From NCBI RefSeq assembly GCF_000971975.1, contig NZ_LAQO01000042.1, positions 1 through 64,000 of the forward strand: a DNA stretch of 64,000 nt, in the 5' to 3' direction. This stretch comes from Paenibacillus algorifonticola (GTDB taxonomy: Bacteria > Bacillota > Bacilli > Paenibacillales > Paenibacillaceae). The translations under genes and the position numbers were made by a program. This document shows, piece after piece, positions 9,359 to 16,395 of this stretch. The notes beneath the pieces are model-generated. The model made no database searches and had not been told where the DNA came from. It saw only the letters and a list, made by a program, of their open reading frames with translations. Position 1 is the stretch's first letter. Every line of letters begins with the position of its first letter.

Positions 9359-9766
9359 TTACTGGTTTTCACTTAACAGAAAGGACAGGTCATTCCCCTG
9401 TGAATGGATCACATAATTGGCACCAAGCCCTTTATAAATGAGCCGACTGTTATGTCCCTGTGTAATGACATAAATCGGTTTTCCCGTCCATGAGCGGCAT
9501 GTATGAATGTACCTGCAGCATAAATTGAAGCTACGTTCAAACAAGAAAACCTTTCCGATTGGCAACTCAGGGATCATCGGTGGACGACTGTCTCTTGTAT
9601 CCACCATGAGGATTTCCTTTACTCCGATTTCCTCCAGAGCTTGCTTATCAGCTCTATTATTCGTTAGTGCCACAAATGGCATTCCTTTCATCGCCAACGT
9701 CCGCAGAAATGCTTGACCGTCTTCCGTTGGCGCTGAAACAAGAATATAATCCTCTTGTATAATCAC
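9359..9766 (-). CDS. Unknown 135-aa protein, first gene of the kdp transcript
   Basis: The reading frame is open from 9850, but the convincing start is GTG 9766, preceded by AGGAGGG at 6-nt spacing; starts further upstream fall inside the riboswitch terminator. The 135-aa product has no membrane segment. It shows alternating beta-alpha pattern (DYILVSAPTEDGQAFLRTL, PFVALTNNRADKQALEEIGV, EILMVDTRD, GKPIYVITQGHN, LGANYVIHS), reminiscent of a Rossmann or RCK_N-type fold, but it lacks a clear GxGxxG motif. It could be a nucleotide- or NAD-sensing accessory of Kdp; that is a guess from fold pattern and position 23 bp before the 35-aa peptide. Confidence 0.65.
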   Translation of the reverse strand: MIIQEDYILVSAPTEDGQAFLRTLAMKGMPFVALTNNRADKQALEEIGVKEILMVDTRDSRPPMIPELPIGKVFLFERSFNLCCRYIHTCRSWTGKPIYVITQGHNSRLIYKGLGANYVIHSQGNDLSFLLSENQ

Positions 9767-9800
9767 TTCTGTCCCTCCTGTCGATAAACGCGGAGGCAAC

Positions 9801-9842
9801 AAAAAAGAAGCTAACGAAAAGAGGTCACTTTTCATCAACTTC
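9801..9842 (-). terminator. Expression-platform terminator of the downstream kdp c-di-AMP riboswitch
   Basis: On the minus strand a 15-bp stem (9828-9842 with 9807-9821, three G-U wobbles, 6-nt loop) is followed directly by six U residues (9801-9806). It lies between the aptamer and the first gene, the place expected for a ligand-induced terminator. GAGGCAAC/GTTGCCTC complements at 9882-9889 and 9793-9800 may form a competing long-range pairing. Confidence 0.8.
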
Positions 9843-9887
9843 CAAGGCACAGCGAATAAACCGTGTCTAGTTTTGATTAATGTTGCC

Positions 9888-10040
9888 TCTCTTATGTCGC
9901 TTGCGAGGTTAGCTGTCGGATTCGGGCGTAAGAGTCGCCCTACGCCGGTACTTCCGGCGATTCACCCCATAAAGCCGATTGTTCCGGCTTCCGTTGGTTC
10001 CCCCGCTTCTTTGGCACATCAAAGAATTCAGCGAAAATTG
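9888..10040 (-). promoter_or_regulatory. c-di-AMP riboswitch (ydaO class), gene-proximal copy ahead of kdp
   Basis: Read on the minus strand it contains the class hallmarks in order: TTCGCTGAATTC, GCGGGGGAACC, GGGGTGAATC, GTAGGGCGACTCT, CCGAATCCGACAGCTAACC and TCGCAAGCG. ydaO-class aptamers bind c-di-AMP and usually switch expression off at high ligand, which suits K+ importers. It is the second of two aptamers in series on this transcript and has its own terminator at 9801-9842. Confidence 0.93.
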
Positions 10041-10041
10041 T

Positions 10042-10069
10042 AAAACCACATGAGGCCTAAGCCCTGTGG
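10042..10069 (-). terminator. Terminator of the promoter-proximal kdp riboswitch
   Basis: Minus-strand CCACA (10065-10069) pairs with UGUGG (10046-10050), with a further AGG/CCU inner stem, then UUUU at 10042-10045. It lies between the two aptamers, so the upstream riboswitch has its own platform. The stem is shorter than that of the second switch. Confidence 0.6.
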
Positions 10070-10127
10070 TCGAAAGTTACGATCACAAGCTTCATCATTC
10101 TCTCTCCATAAGCAACGAAATCTGGCA

Positions 10128-10306
10128 AAGAGTTGCTCTGCGCTTACGAGGTTAGCTGACGGATTCGGGCGGTGAGAGTCGCCCTACCTGCCAACGAGTC
10201 GTATCCCGGTGGCAGGATTCACCCCGCACGGAAGCTTGCTCTCACACAAGCTTCCGCAATTGGTTCCCCCGTTTGCCTATAAAGCAATTCAGCGAATAAA
10301 ATGGTG
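10128..10306 (-). promoter_or_regulatory. c-di-AMP riboswitch (ydaO class), promoter-proximal copy ahead of kdp
   Basis: Minus-strand elements TTCGCTGAATTG, CGGGGGAACCAATTG, GGGGTGAATCC, GTAGGGCGACTCTC, CCGAATCCGTCAGCTAACC and TCGTAAGCG give a full ydaO aptamer with an extended variable arm (CGGAAGCTTGTG/ACAAGCTTCCG). It differs in sequence from the copy at 9888-10040, so the pair is an old duplication or two independent acquisitions. Confidence 0.92.
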
Positions 10307-10328
10307 AATCATTGAATTCATGAATCGT

Positions 10329-10357
10329 ATGTTACGCCGTATGCAAATAATTGTAAA
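10329..10357 (-). promoter_or_regulatory. Candidate promoter of the kdp operon
   Basis: Minus-strand TTTACA (10352-10357), 17-bp spacer and TAACAT (10329-10334) lie just upstream of the first aptamer. Both boxes deviate from the sigma-A consensus, as expected for an activator-dependent (KdpE) promoter. No KdpE site was identified with confidence. Confidence 0.35.
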
Positions 10358-10506
10358 GCAATACACGGCGGGTATAGGTTTAAATTTTATTGTCTAGTTG
10401 CAACTGGACACTCCATCACGCTATATCTTTAATTTCCTTCTCTTTTCTCTTGTTTTCTATTATTTTCGTGATTTTTACGGAACTTTTACCCCCGGAAACC
10501 GTTTCT

Positions 10507-10536
10507 TTTACGCTTTATTTACAGTACGCTTATAGT
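10507..10536 (+). promoter_or_regulatory. Candidate promoter of the kinase-kdpE operon
   Basis: TTTACG (10507-10512), an 18-bp spacer and TATAGT (10531-10536) precede the kinase gene by about 37 bp. There is no riboswitch in this short leader, so the two-component genes seem to escape c-di-AMP control. Confidence 0.4.
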
Positions 10537-10572
10537 AAAAGTGAGTCATGATTGGTATTGGAGGCAAAGACC

Positions 10573-12084
10573 ATGACAAATTCCCGTTCAACATTCCGTT
10601 GGCATCCTTATGCTATCACCGCGCTGCTCATAGCTGGGATGACGATCCTATTAAAGCCATTTGGACTCGCGTTTGAAACGGCCAATATTGCGTTGATCTT
10701 CTTACTCCCTGTTCTTTTAAATGCCGCAGTTTGGGGACTGCGACCGGCATTTTTTGCTGCCTTTCTTGGTGTACTGTCCTTTGACTTCTTTTTTATTCCG
10801 CCGGTACTCAGTTTCACGGTCGCGGATTTAAGGTATCTGATCTCCTTCGCCGTTTATTTGGTGGTCGCGGTTTTAACAGCCAGCTTGGCCGCGCGGCTCA
10901 AACAACAAGTGCTTTATTCCAAGCAAAAAGAGAAGCAAACCGCCACGCTCTATGCGCTCAGTAAACAGATTAGCTCTGCCGTCGATATGCCGTCATTGCT
11001 GGACCGTTTTTCCCGACAGCTATCTGAAATCCTGAAAATGGACGTCACGATCTATCTCGCAGAGAACAACAAAAATCTTACGCTCGCCCGTCGTTCCAGC
11101 CCATTTTCCCATCATGTACAGGAACAAGCCGAGCTTGCGCTTGCTAAACGCGTCTACAAACAAGGTAAGTCATTGGAAAAAAGAATTTCCCATACGGGCG
11201 GACTCATCGGGCATTTTATCCCGCTTCAGATTGAGGAACACAGATTCGGAGTTATGGTTCTTATTTCCAAGCACGAGCGAGGCGAAACCTTACCAGAACA
11301 AGCCTTGTTATTTGAAGCGATTGGCGGGTTGGCGGCCAGTGCAGTCGCACGCGTCAAGTTTGAGGAAGAGGCAAAGTTGGCTCATCTGACCGCCGAATCA
11401 GAGCGGCTTCGCATCGCCATATTGAACTCCGTCTCGCACGAGCTTCGTACACCGCTAGCAGCCATTATCGGTTCGGCAACCGGGCTGATCGATGGCGAGA
11501 AACTGTTTACCGCCGAGGAACGAATGGAACTTCTTGTGACCATTCGCGATGGCGCGCTACGTATGAATCGGTTGGTTTTGAATTTGCTGGGTATGGCCCG
11601 ACTCGAAGGCGGCATGCTTACCTTACGGAAAGATGAGTGCGAATTGGAGGAAATCATCGGCTCTACCTGCATGCAGTTGAAAGGCTACCAGGAACATCGC
11701 ACGATCCGCCTTGACCTGACCGCTGAAATCCCCATCATTCTTGGCGATGAAGCTCTGCTTGAGCAAATGCTGATCAATGTGATCAGCAATGCGATCAAAT
11801 ATAGCCCCAATTACAGTGAGATCATCCTGTCTGTCAAGGCAGGCAGTGAATTCATCCAACTATCTGTTGCCGATGAAGGGGTCGGGCTGAAGGAAAATGA
11901 GTTGGAGCGCATTTTTGAAAAGTTTTATCGTTCCGAACAAACTGGGCACCTCACGGGAACGGGCTTGGGGCTGGCCATCAGCAAGGGGATCGCCGAACTG
12001 CATGGAGGAACCATCTCCGCCAAGCCTAACGTGCCAAAAGGAACCATCATCACGATATCGCTTCCGCTTGTCCAAGATAACTAA
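10573..12084 (+). CDS. Sensor histidine kinase corresponding to the C-terminal half of KdpD
   Basis: A 503-aa protein with four clustered membrane helices at about 11-30, 36-56, 58-76 and 86-107 (the DUF4118 module of KdpD), a GAF-like segment at about 125-265, an H-box SVSHELRTP (His289), N-box NVISNAIKYS, and G-boxes DEGVGL and GTGLGLAIS. It lacks the KdpD/USP N-terminal sensor, which is carried instead by the separate gene at 2386-4719. Start ATG 10573 follows GGAGGCAAAGACC. The gene runs divergently from kdp and is followed by kdpE, its likely partner. A split KdpD is the simplest reading. Confidence 0.9.
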   Translation: MTNSRSTFRWHPYAITALLIAGMTILLKPFGLAFETANIALIFLLPVLLNAAVWGLRPAFFAAFLGVLSFDFFFIPPVLSFTVADLRYLISFAVYLVVAVLTASLAARLKQQVLYSKQKEKQTATLYALSKQISSAVDMPSLLDRFSRQLSEILKMDVTIYLAENNKNLTLARRSSPFSHHVQEQAELALAKRVYKQGKSLEKRISHTGGLIGHFIPLQIEEHRFGVMVLISKHERGETLPEQALLFEAIGGLAASAVARVKFEEEAKLAHLTAESERLRIAILNSVSHELRTPLAAIIGSATGLIDGEKLFTAEERMELLVTIRDGALRMNRLVLNLLGMARLEGGMLTLRKDECELEEIIGSTCMQLKGYQEHRTIRLDLTAEIPIILGDEALLEQMLINVISNAIKYSPNYSEIILSVKAGSEFIQLSVADEGVGLKENELERIFEKFYRSEQTGHLTGTGLGLAISKGIAELHGGTISAKPNVPKGTIITISLPLVQDN

Positions 12085-12115
12085 TAGGCCAGCCAACAAT
12101 AGGAGGATGAGACGA

Positions 12116-12814
12116 ATGTCAAACCTTGAACACCATGTTCGAGTTCTTGTTGTGGAAGACGACACTCAAATACGCAAGTTACTCAAGGTGACGCTGCAAG
12201 CCCATAAATACAACGTATACGAAGCGTCAACCGGGGAAGAGGGACTGGAGAAAGTTTCTCTTGCCTCTCCGGATCTCGTGATACTCGACTTGGGATTGCC
12301 GGATCTATCCGGCCTGGATGTACTGAGGAGTATTCGGGAACGGTCCAATTTGCCAGTAATCGTCCTCACTGCCATTGACCGGGAAGCGGATAAAATCTTT
12401 GCGCTGGATCATGGGGCCGACGATTATGTGACCAAACCCTTCGGAATGGGAGAGCTAGTGGCGCGGATTCGCGTAGCGCTACGACACTCAGCCAGGGCTC
12501 AAGAAGAGCCGGTCCTGCACCATGGGGAACTAATGATCAATGTTGCGCAAAGAAGTGTGGAATTGAAGGGAGAACCGATAAAGCTATCTCCGACGGAGTT
12601 TGATTTGTTGAAAATTCTGGCTTTCAATGCAGGGAGAGTCATTACAAAAAGCCAATTGCTGAAGCAAGTCTGGAACGAGTACGATGATTCCAATCGGCAT
12701 TATTTGCGCATATATATCGGGCACTTGAGGAAGAAGCTTGAAGACAATCCCGCAGAACCCAAATACATTGTAACAGAACCCGGCGTTGGATATCGCTTTC
12801 TCGCTGCTGAATGA
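12116..12814 (+). CDS. kdpE: Response regulator KdpE, OmpR/PhoB family
   Basis: A 232-aa OmpR-type regulator. The receiver domain has acidic residues VVEDD, phospho-acceptor Asp in LVILDLGLPD and Lys in YVTKPFG; the winged helix (about 130-230) contains LSPTEFDLLKIL, NRHYLRIYIGHLRKKL and TEPGVGYRF. AGGAGGA lies 9 nt before ATG 12116; an in-frame extension to 11897 overlaps the kinase gene and is rejected. It starts 31 bp after the kinase stop. Expected to activate the kdp promoter when phosphorylated. Confidence 0.95.
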   Translation: MSNLEHHVRVLVVEDDTQIRKLLKVTLQAHKYNVYEASTGEEGLEKVSLASPDLVILDLGLPDLSGLDVLRSIRERSNLPVIVLTAIDREADKIFALDHGADDYVTKPFGMGELVARIRVALRHSARAQEEPVLHHGELMINVAQRSVELKGEPIKLSPTEFDLLKILAFNAGRVITKSQLLKQVWNEYDDSNRHYLRIYIGHLRKKLEDNPAEPKYIVTEPGVGYRFLAAE

Positions 12815-13003
12815 CCGCGAACATTTTCGAATGTGAATAGTCAAGCAAGCCGCAAGTACACTGTCGAAAATGAACGTAACCTCATTGAAATATGATTCGG
12901 ATCGTGATTCTAGGCAGAATTTGATTCAAAACCAGTCTGTTTTGAAGATTTACTTTGCAATAGGAATGAAGTATTATTTCCATCAACAACTATATAATGC
13001 GTT

Positions 13004-13150
13004 TCATTCGCTGAATTCCATCGCGGGAAACGGGGGAAACAATCGAGAGCAAGCTTCCGTTTTGCTTGTCTCATGGGGTGAATCCTTGAACCAAGGTAGG
13101 GCGACTCTCGCGTCCGAATCCGACAGCTAACCTCGTAAGCGTACTGAGAG
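13004..13150 (+). promoter_or_regulatory. c-di-AMP riboswitch (ydaO class) ahead of the free-standing USP gene
   Basis: Elements in order on the plus strand: TTCGCTGAATTCC, CGGGGGAAAC, GGGGTGAATCC, GTAGGGCGACTCTCG, CCGAATCCGACAGCTAACC, TCGTAAGCG. TATAAT at 12993-12998 lies immediately upstream as a likely -10, without a clear -35. The GGGGGAAAC variant (A for C) is a small departure from the usual GGGGGAACC. Confidence 0.92.
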
Positions 13151-13200
13151 AGCAATCCAGCCATGCAGCTTATGTTATAGCTTTTTTTGCTATACCAATC

Positions 13201-13246
13201 AAGAAGCCGACAGGAAAGTTCCCTCCTCCTTCTGGCTTCTTTTCGT
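13201..13246 (+). terminator. Terminator of the USP-gene riboswitch
   Basis: AGAAGCC (13202-13208) pairs with GGCTTCT (13234-13240), with an inner AGGA/TCCT pairing, followed by TTTTCGTTTTTT. It lies between aptamer and coding start, as in the other three switches. Confidence 0.75.
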
Positions 13247-13339
13247 TTTTTATTCTGCTTTTCATCATCCATTTTTGAGCAACCGGAAGCGAGCTTCTGC
13301 TTGTTGTTGCGCATATTATATCGACAGGGGCGAAGCAAA

Positions 13340-13777
13340 ATGATCACAACTTCTTACTCCGATTCAACCGAAACCGATGAAAGAATACTCGTTTGTTTGT
13401 ACTATGGACCGAATTCAGAGTTATTGATTCGCCGCGGCTGGAAGCTGGCCACCGCTCTTCGAGCGCCGCTTACCTTGCTTACGGTAGATCCGATTGATGA
13501 TAACCGCTATAGTGAGGCGCGGGAGAAAAACATGGCTTTTTGGACCTCCATGGCCGAGACACTACAGGCTGATCTGATTGTCGCAAAAAATGATTCCAGG
13601 AATGTCGCAGAAGTCATTGCAGACCATGCAAAGGAAAGGCGAATCACACAAATTATTATTGGGCAGTCGGCTCGCACCAAATGGGAAGAGATTACGAAAG
13701 GTTCAATCATTAATCAGCTTCTTCATTTGATCAAAGATGTAGATATTCATATCGCATCCGTACAGCGCGAGATGTAA
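13340..13777 (+). CDS. Free-standing KdpD-type universal stress (USP) domain protein
   Basis: A 145-aa cytosolic protein consisting of a single USP domain of the KdpD kind: ILVCLYYGPNSELLIRRGWK at the N-terminus (residues 15-34), then ITQIIIGQSARTKWEEITKG and a closing VDIHIASVQ. The same layout is seen in the two USP domains of the 777-aa protein (VMGHSKMSPWQEFWRGS; VLGQSGKNIWKLVRHGS). Start ATG 13340 has AGGGGCG at 7-nt spacing. Being under its own c-di-AMP switch suggests a role in K+ homeostasis, perhaps binding the kinase or Kdp/Ktr components; this is inferred. Confidence 0.8.
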   Translation: MITTSYSDSTETDERILVCLYYGPNSELLIRRGWKLATALRAPLTLLTVDPIDDNRYSEAREKNMAFWTSMAETLQADLIVAKNDSRNVAEVIADHAKERRITQIIIGQSARTKWEEITKGSIINQLLHLIKDVDIHIASVQREM

Positions 13778-13796
13778 AAACAAAACGAAGACTATG

Positions 13797-13870
13797 AGAT
13801 GGGGGCTGTTTGACCTTGCCATCGACAGGCTGGCCAACCTGAACGATTTCCTGGAAGACAATTTGATGTG
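13797..13870 (+). pseudogene. Possible gene-end fragment
   Basis: An open stretch ending in TGA at 13868-13870 reads WGLFDLAIDRLANLNDFLED-NLM, which looks like a genuine protein C-terminus (amphipathic, Asp/Leu rich) but has no start or upstream continuation. I cannot name the family. It may be debris of whatever element brought in the PadR cassette. Confidence 0.25.
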
Positions 13871-13978
13871 ATAAAGACAAAACCAACGCCATACAAGGAA
13901 AGCGAGCTAAGCGGGCCGCTTTTCGTATCATTATCTTGGACTTCGGGGCAAGTTAGCCCGAAATGGAGGGGGTTGGAA

Positions 13979-14037
13979 AAGCTCCCCGACAAGCAATGTG
14001 ATTGTAGCCACAGTCACATTACTTGTCGGGGAGCTTC
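13979..14037. repeat. Long inverted repeat (strong hairpin)
   Basis: AAGCTCCCCGACAAG (13979-13993) and CTTGTCGGGGAGCTT (14022-14036) are perfect complements, extended inward by AATGTGA/TCACATT after one unpaired base on each side. On the plus strand it is followed by CTTGCGTTTT, so it could end transcription from the USP gene, but its length is unusual for a plain terminator. Confidence 0.7.
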
Positions 14038-14075
14038 TTGCGTTTTAGTTGTAATTCATATCAGAACAACAACCA

Positions 14076-14124
14076 TTGACAAACCAGCTACTATGTATTA
14101 CTTTATAGTAGTAGTAAGTAATAC
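14076..14124 (+). promoter_or_regulatory. padR promoter with candidate PadR operator
   Basis: TTGACA at 14076-14081 is a consensus -35 box; TACTTT at 17-bp spacing (14099-14104) is a weak -10. The palindrome GTATTACTT (14095-14103) / AAGTAATAC (14116-14124), 9-bp perfect arms around 12 nt, overlaps the -10 and start region. That is the place and form expected of an autoregulatory PadR-family operator. Confidence 0.55.
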
Positions 14125-14159
14125 TTAATACCAGTCTTACAGAATTGCAAGGAGTGATT

Positions 14160-14489
14160 GTGCTGGAAAACCTAACGGAAATGCTCAAAGGGGTGCTTGA
14201 GGGCTGTGTCCTTGAAATTATAAGCCGCAAAGAAACTTATGGCTACGAAATCACGCGGCGGCTGAACGCCCTCGGCTTCACAGATGTTGTGGAGGGAACG
14301 GTGTACACCATCCTGATTCGGCTTGAAAAAAACAAATTGGTGGAGATCACCAAAAAGCCCTCCGACATGGGACCGCCGCGAAAGTTTTTCGCGATCAACG
14401 ACGCAGGACGCAAGGAGCTGCGGAAGTTCTGGGAAAAATGGGAGTTCGTATCATCTAAAATTTACGAGTTAAAGGAGAGCGAACAATGA
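14160..14489 (+). CDS. PadR-family transcriptional regulator
   Basis: A 109-aa PadR winged-helix protein: VLEIISRKETYGYEITRRL (helices 1-2), GTVYTILIRLEKNKLVE (recognition helix and wing) and GPPRKFFAINDAGRKEL. It is a small (subfamily 2) member that represses a neighbouring transport operon until a ligand binds. I take GTG 14160 as start, with AAGGAG at 14149-14154; the frame extends to TTG 14145 without a better site. Its stop overlaps the next ATG, so it heads the cassette DUF1048-DUF1048-ABC transporter. The transporter genes are broken, so its target function is probably lost. Confidence 0.88.
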   Translation: MLENLTEMLKGVLEGCVLEIISRKETYGYEITRRLNALGFTDVVEGTVYTILIRLEKNKLVEITKKPSDMGPPRKFFAINDAGRKELRKFWEKWEFVSSKIYELKESEQ

Positions 14490-14833
14490 ATTTATGGGAA
14501 AAAATCACCGGAAGCGACATGACTAAAGAATTGAAAGCTTTTGAGGCGCGAGCCAAAAAGCTGCCTGCTGATTATCAAGCAGCATGGGATGAAATTAAGG
14601 CCAATCTGTGGCTGCACTCCGATTTCACCGGTCGCAACCTCATGCCAATTCTTGACGGTGTGCTTGGTCTGCTCGAAGAAACGGCGGCGGACGGTCAGAT
14701 TGTCCAAGAGGTTTTGGGTGACGATATCAAAGGCTTCTGTTCAGCGCTGGCCGGCGAAGAAGGGGCAAAGTCCTATCGCGACAAGTGGCGCGAGCAACTC
14801 AACCATACTATCGCTAAAAAATTAGGCAAATAG
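14486..14833 (+). CDS. DUF1048 family protein (first copy)
   Basis: A 115-aa helical protein of the DUF1048 kind, recognised from the motif LPADYQAAWDEIKANLW followed by a GVLGLLEEAA-like helix and DDIKGFCSALAG. Family members occur next to PadR regulators and ABC exporters in Firmicutes; their biochemical role is unknown. ATG overlaps the padR stop (ATGA) and follows AAGGAG. It pairs with the second copy at 14846, which shares LPQDYQIVYKEIQKYLF and VAAFCDDL. Confidence 0.82.
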   Translation: MNLWEKITGSDMTKELKAFEARAKKLPADYQAAWDEIKANLWLHSDFTGRNLMPILDGVLGLLEETAADGQIVQEVLGDDIKGFCSALAGEEGAKSYRDKWREQLNHTIAKKLGK

Positions 14834-14845
14834 GAGGAGGATAAA

Positions 14846-15196
14846 ATGAGAATACGAGATATTATCGAAGGCAAAAAAGAGTGGCGGGCGCATGTGGCAC
14901 GTGTCAAAGCGCTCCCTCAGGATTATCAGATTGTTTATAAAGAGATTCAAAAATATCTCTTTAAGGTCGGCCCTGTTGAGCTAACCCACGGGACGGTTTT
15001 GCTCTCGGGGATTATCGATCTTTTTGAAGAGGGAGCGGTCTTGGGGAAAGGCGTGCTTGAAGTGACGGGCAGTGACGTTGCGGCTTTCTGCGACGATCTA
15101 ATCAAAGATTCAAAAACTTACGCTGATATCTATCAAGAATCTGTTGACCAAAAGGTTAACAAGGCCATAAAAAAGGTTACCGACATAAAAAAATAA
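14846..15196 (+). CDS. DUF1048 family protein (second copy)
   Basis: A 116-aa paralogue of the preceding gene, 12 bp downstream, with ribosome site TAGGAGGAGG. Shared pattern: LPQDYQIVYKEIQKYLF, a central LLSGIIDLFEEGAVLGKGV helix, and VTGSDVAAFCDDLIKDSK. The C-terminus is Lys-rich. Tandem DUF1048 genes in front of a two-gene ABC transporter are a familiar arrangement; function is not known. Confidence 0.82.
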   Translation: MRIRDIIEGKKEWRAHVARVKALPQDYQIVYKEIQKYLFKVGPVELTHGTVLLSGIIDLFEEGAVLGKGVLEVTGSDVAAFCDDLIKDSKTYADIYQESVDQKVNKAIKKVTDIKK

Positions 15197-15211
15197 AAGG
15201 GGAGTATCGAG

Positions 15212-15672
15212 ATGGAAAAAGCAATTGAAGTGAAAGTTCTGCGAAAGTCTTTCAAGGACACGGAAGTCTTAAAGGACGTCGATTTTGAAGTGAAGCCAGG
15301 CGAGATTTTCGCCCTGCTCGGCTCCAACGGCGCGGGCTCGACATCGCCTTGAGCCTTGTGGGAAAACCGCAGATCATTTTCCTCGACGAGCCGACCACCG
15401 GGCTTGACCCCGAGGCGCGTATCGAGGTTTGGAATATTGTCAAGGAGCTAGCGGGCGGCGGCACGACGGTATTCCTGACTACGCAGTATTTAGAGGAAGC
15501 CGAGCAGCTTGCCGATCGAATTTCCATTTTGCACGAGGGCAGGATTATCGCCAGCGGCACGCTCGCGGAGCTGAAACAGCTGTTCCCGAAAGCGAAGGTA
15601 GAGTATGTTGAAAAACAGCCGACATTGGAGGAAATATTCCTCGCGATCATCGGTAAAAAGGAGGCCATCTAA
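15212..15672 (+). pseudogene. ABC transporter ATPase with internal deletion (catalytic core lost)
   Basis: ATG 15212 starts a typical ABC N-terminus ([20 protein letters not shown], then NGAG), but the sequence jumps inside Walker A, at about 15336-15347, to just after the signature motif. The rest ([39 protein letters not shown]) continues in a different frame to 15672. About 95 residues, including the Walker A Lys, Q-loop and LSGG, are missing. The junction lies in GGCGCGGGCTCGACATCGCC, where both original sites probably shared a few bases. The gene cannot make an active ATPase. Confidence 0.85.
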
Positions 15673-16201
15673 TGGAGACTTCAAAAAAACATTTTTTCAG
15701 CGATATGAGCGTGATGCTCGGACGCTCCATGCGCCATATTTTTCGCAGTATGGACACCATCTTCACCGTCTGCATCACTCCAATTGCAATGATGTTGCTG
15801 TTCGTCTATGTGTTTGGCGGCGCAATCGAAACCGGTACGGATAACTATGTGAACTTCCTGTTGCCTGGTATACTGCTTATAGCGTGCCAGCGGGGTGGCC
15901 TACGTGGCTTACCGCCTCTTCTTGGATAAACGGGGCATCATTGAGCGGTTCCACTCCATGCCGATTGCGCGTTCCACTGTGCTGTGGGGGCATGTGCTGA
16001 CCTCGGTGGTATCCAACGTCCTTTCTGTTGTCGTCATTATTCTCGTAGCTCTCCTTATGGGCTTTCGCTCGTCGGCAGGGGTACTGTCTTGGCTTGCCGT
16101 AGCCGGTATACTCGTGCTGTTTACGCTGGCTTTGACTTGGGTCGCGGCCATTGCCGGACTGTCCGCAAATCGGTCCTTATGTTCATTCAAATGTTCAAGG
16201 A
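15672..16201 (+). pseudogene. ABC-2 type permease, frameshifted and truncated
   Basis: Starts at ATG 15672, overlapping the ATPase remnant. The N-terminus is METSKKHFFSDMSVMLGRSM, with MDTIFTVCITPIAMMLLFVY as the first helix and YVNFLLPGILLIA. Near 15885 the frame breaks and continues as SGVAYVAYRLFLDKRG and FHSMPIARSTVLWGHVLTSV. Two or three further helices follow before similarity ends around 16170. The normal C-terminal third is absent, replaced by unrelated sequence (16200-16310) that encodes a short polar tail, KEEAFPHLQKMAGDLNKL. Non-functional. Confidence 0.78.
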
Positions 16202-16395
16202 TTATATGCAAAAAGAAGAGGCCTTTCCGCACCTGCAAAAGATGGCAGGAGACCTCAATAAACTGTTTTTTTATGGACTTGTCGGAAGCAAACATAATTG
16301 GGAGGAATGACCGGTTGCCTTGCCGATTGCTCTCCGGTCTTAAACAATCCCCGGTTTTTAATCTTGCTGCAGGATGTTAGAAATCGGGGGCATCT

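Noticed and set aside
11897-12115. Upstream extension of kdpE
   Set aside because: Overlaps the kinase gene; AGGAGGA before ATG 12116 and the receiver-domain start fix the beginning there.
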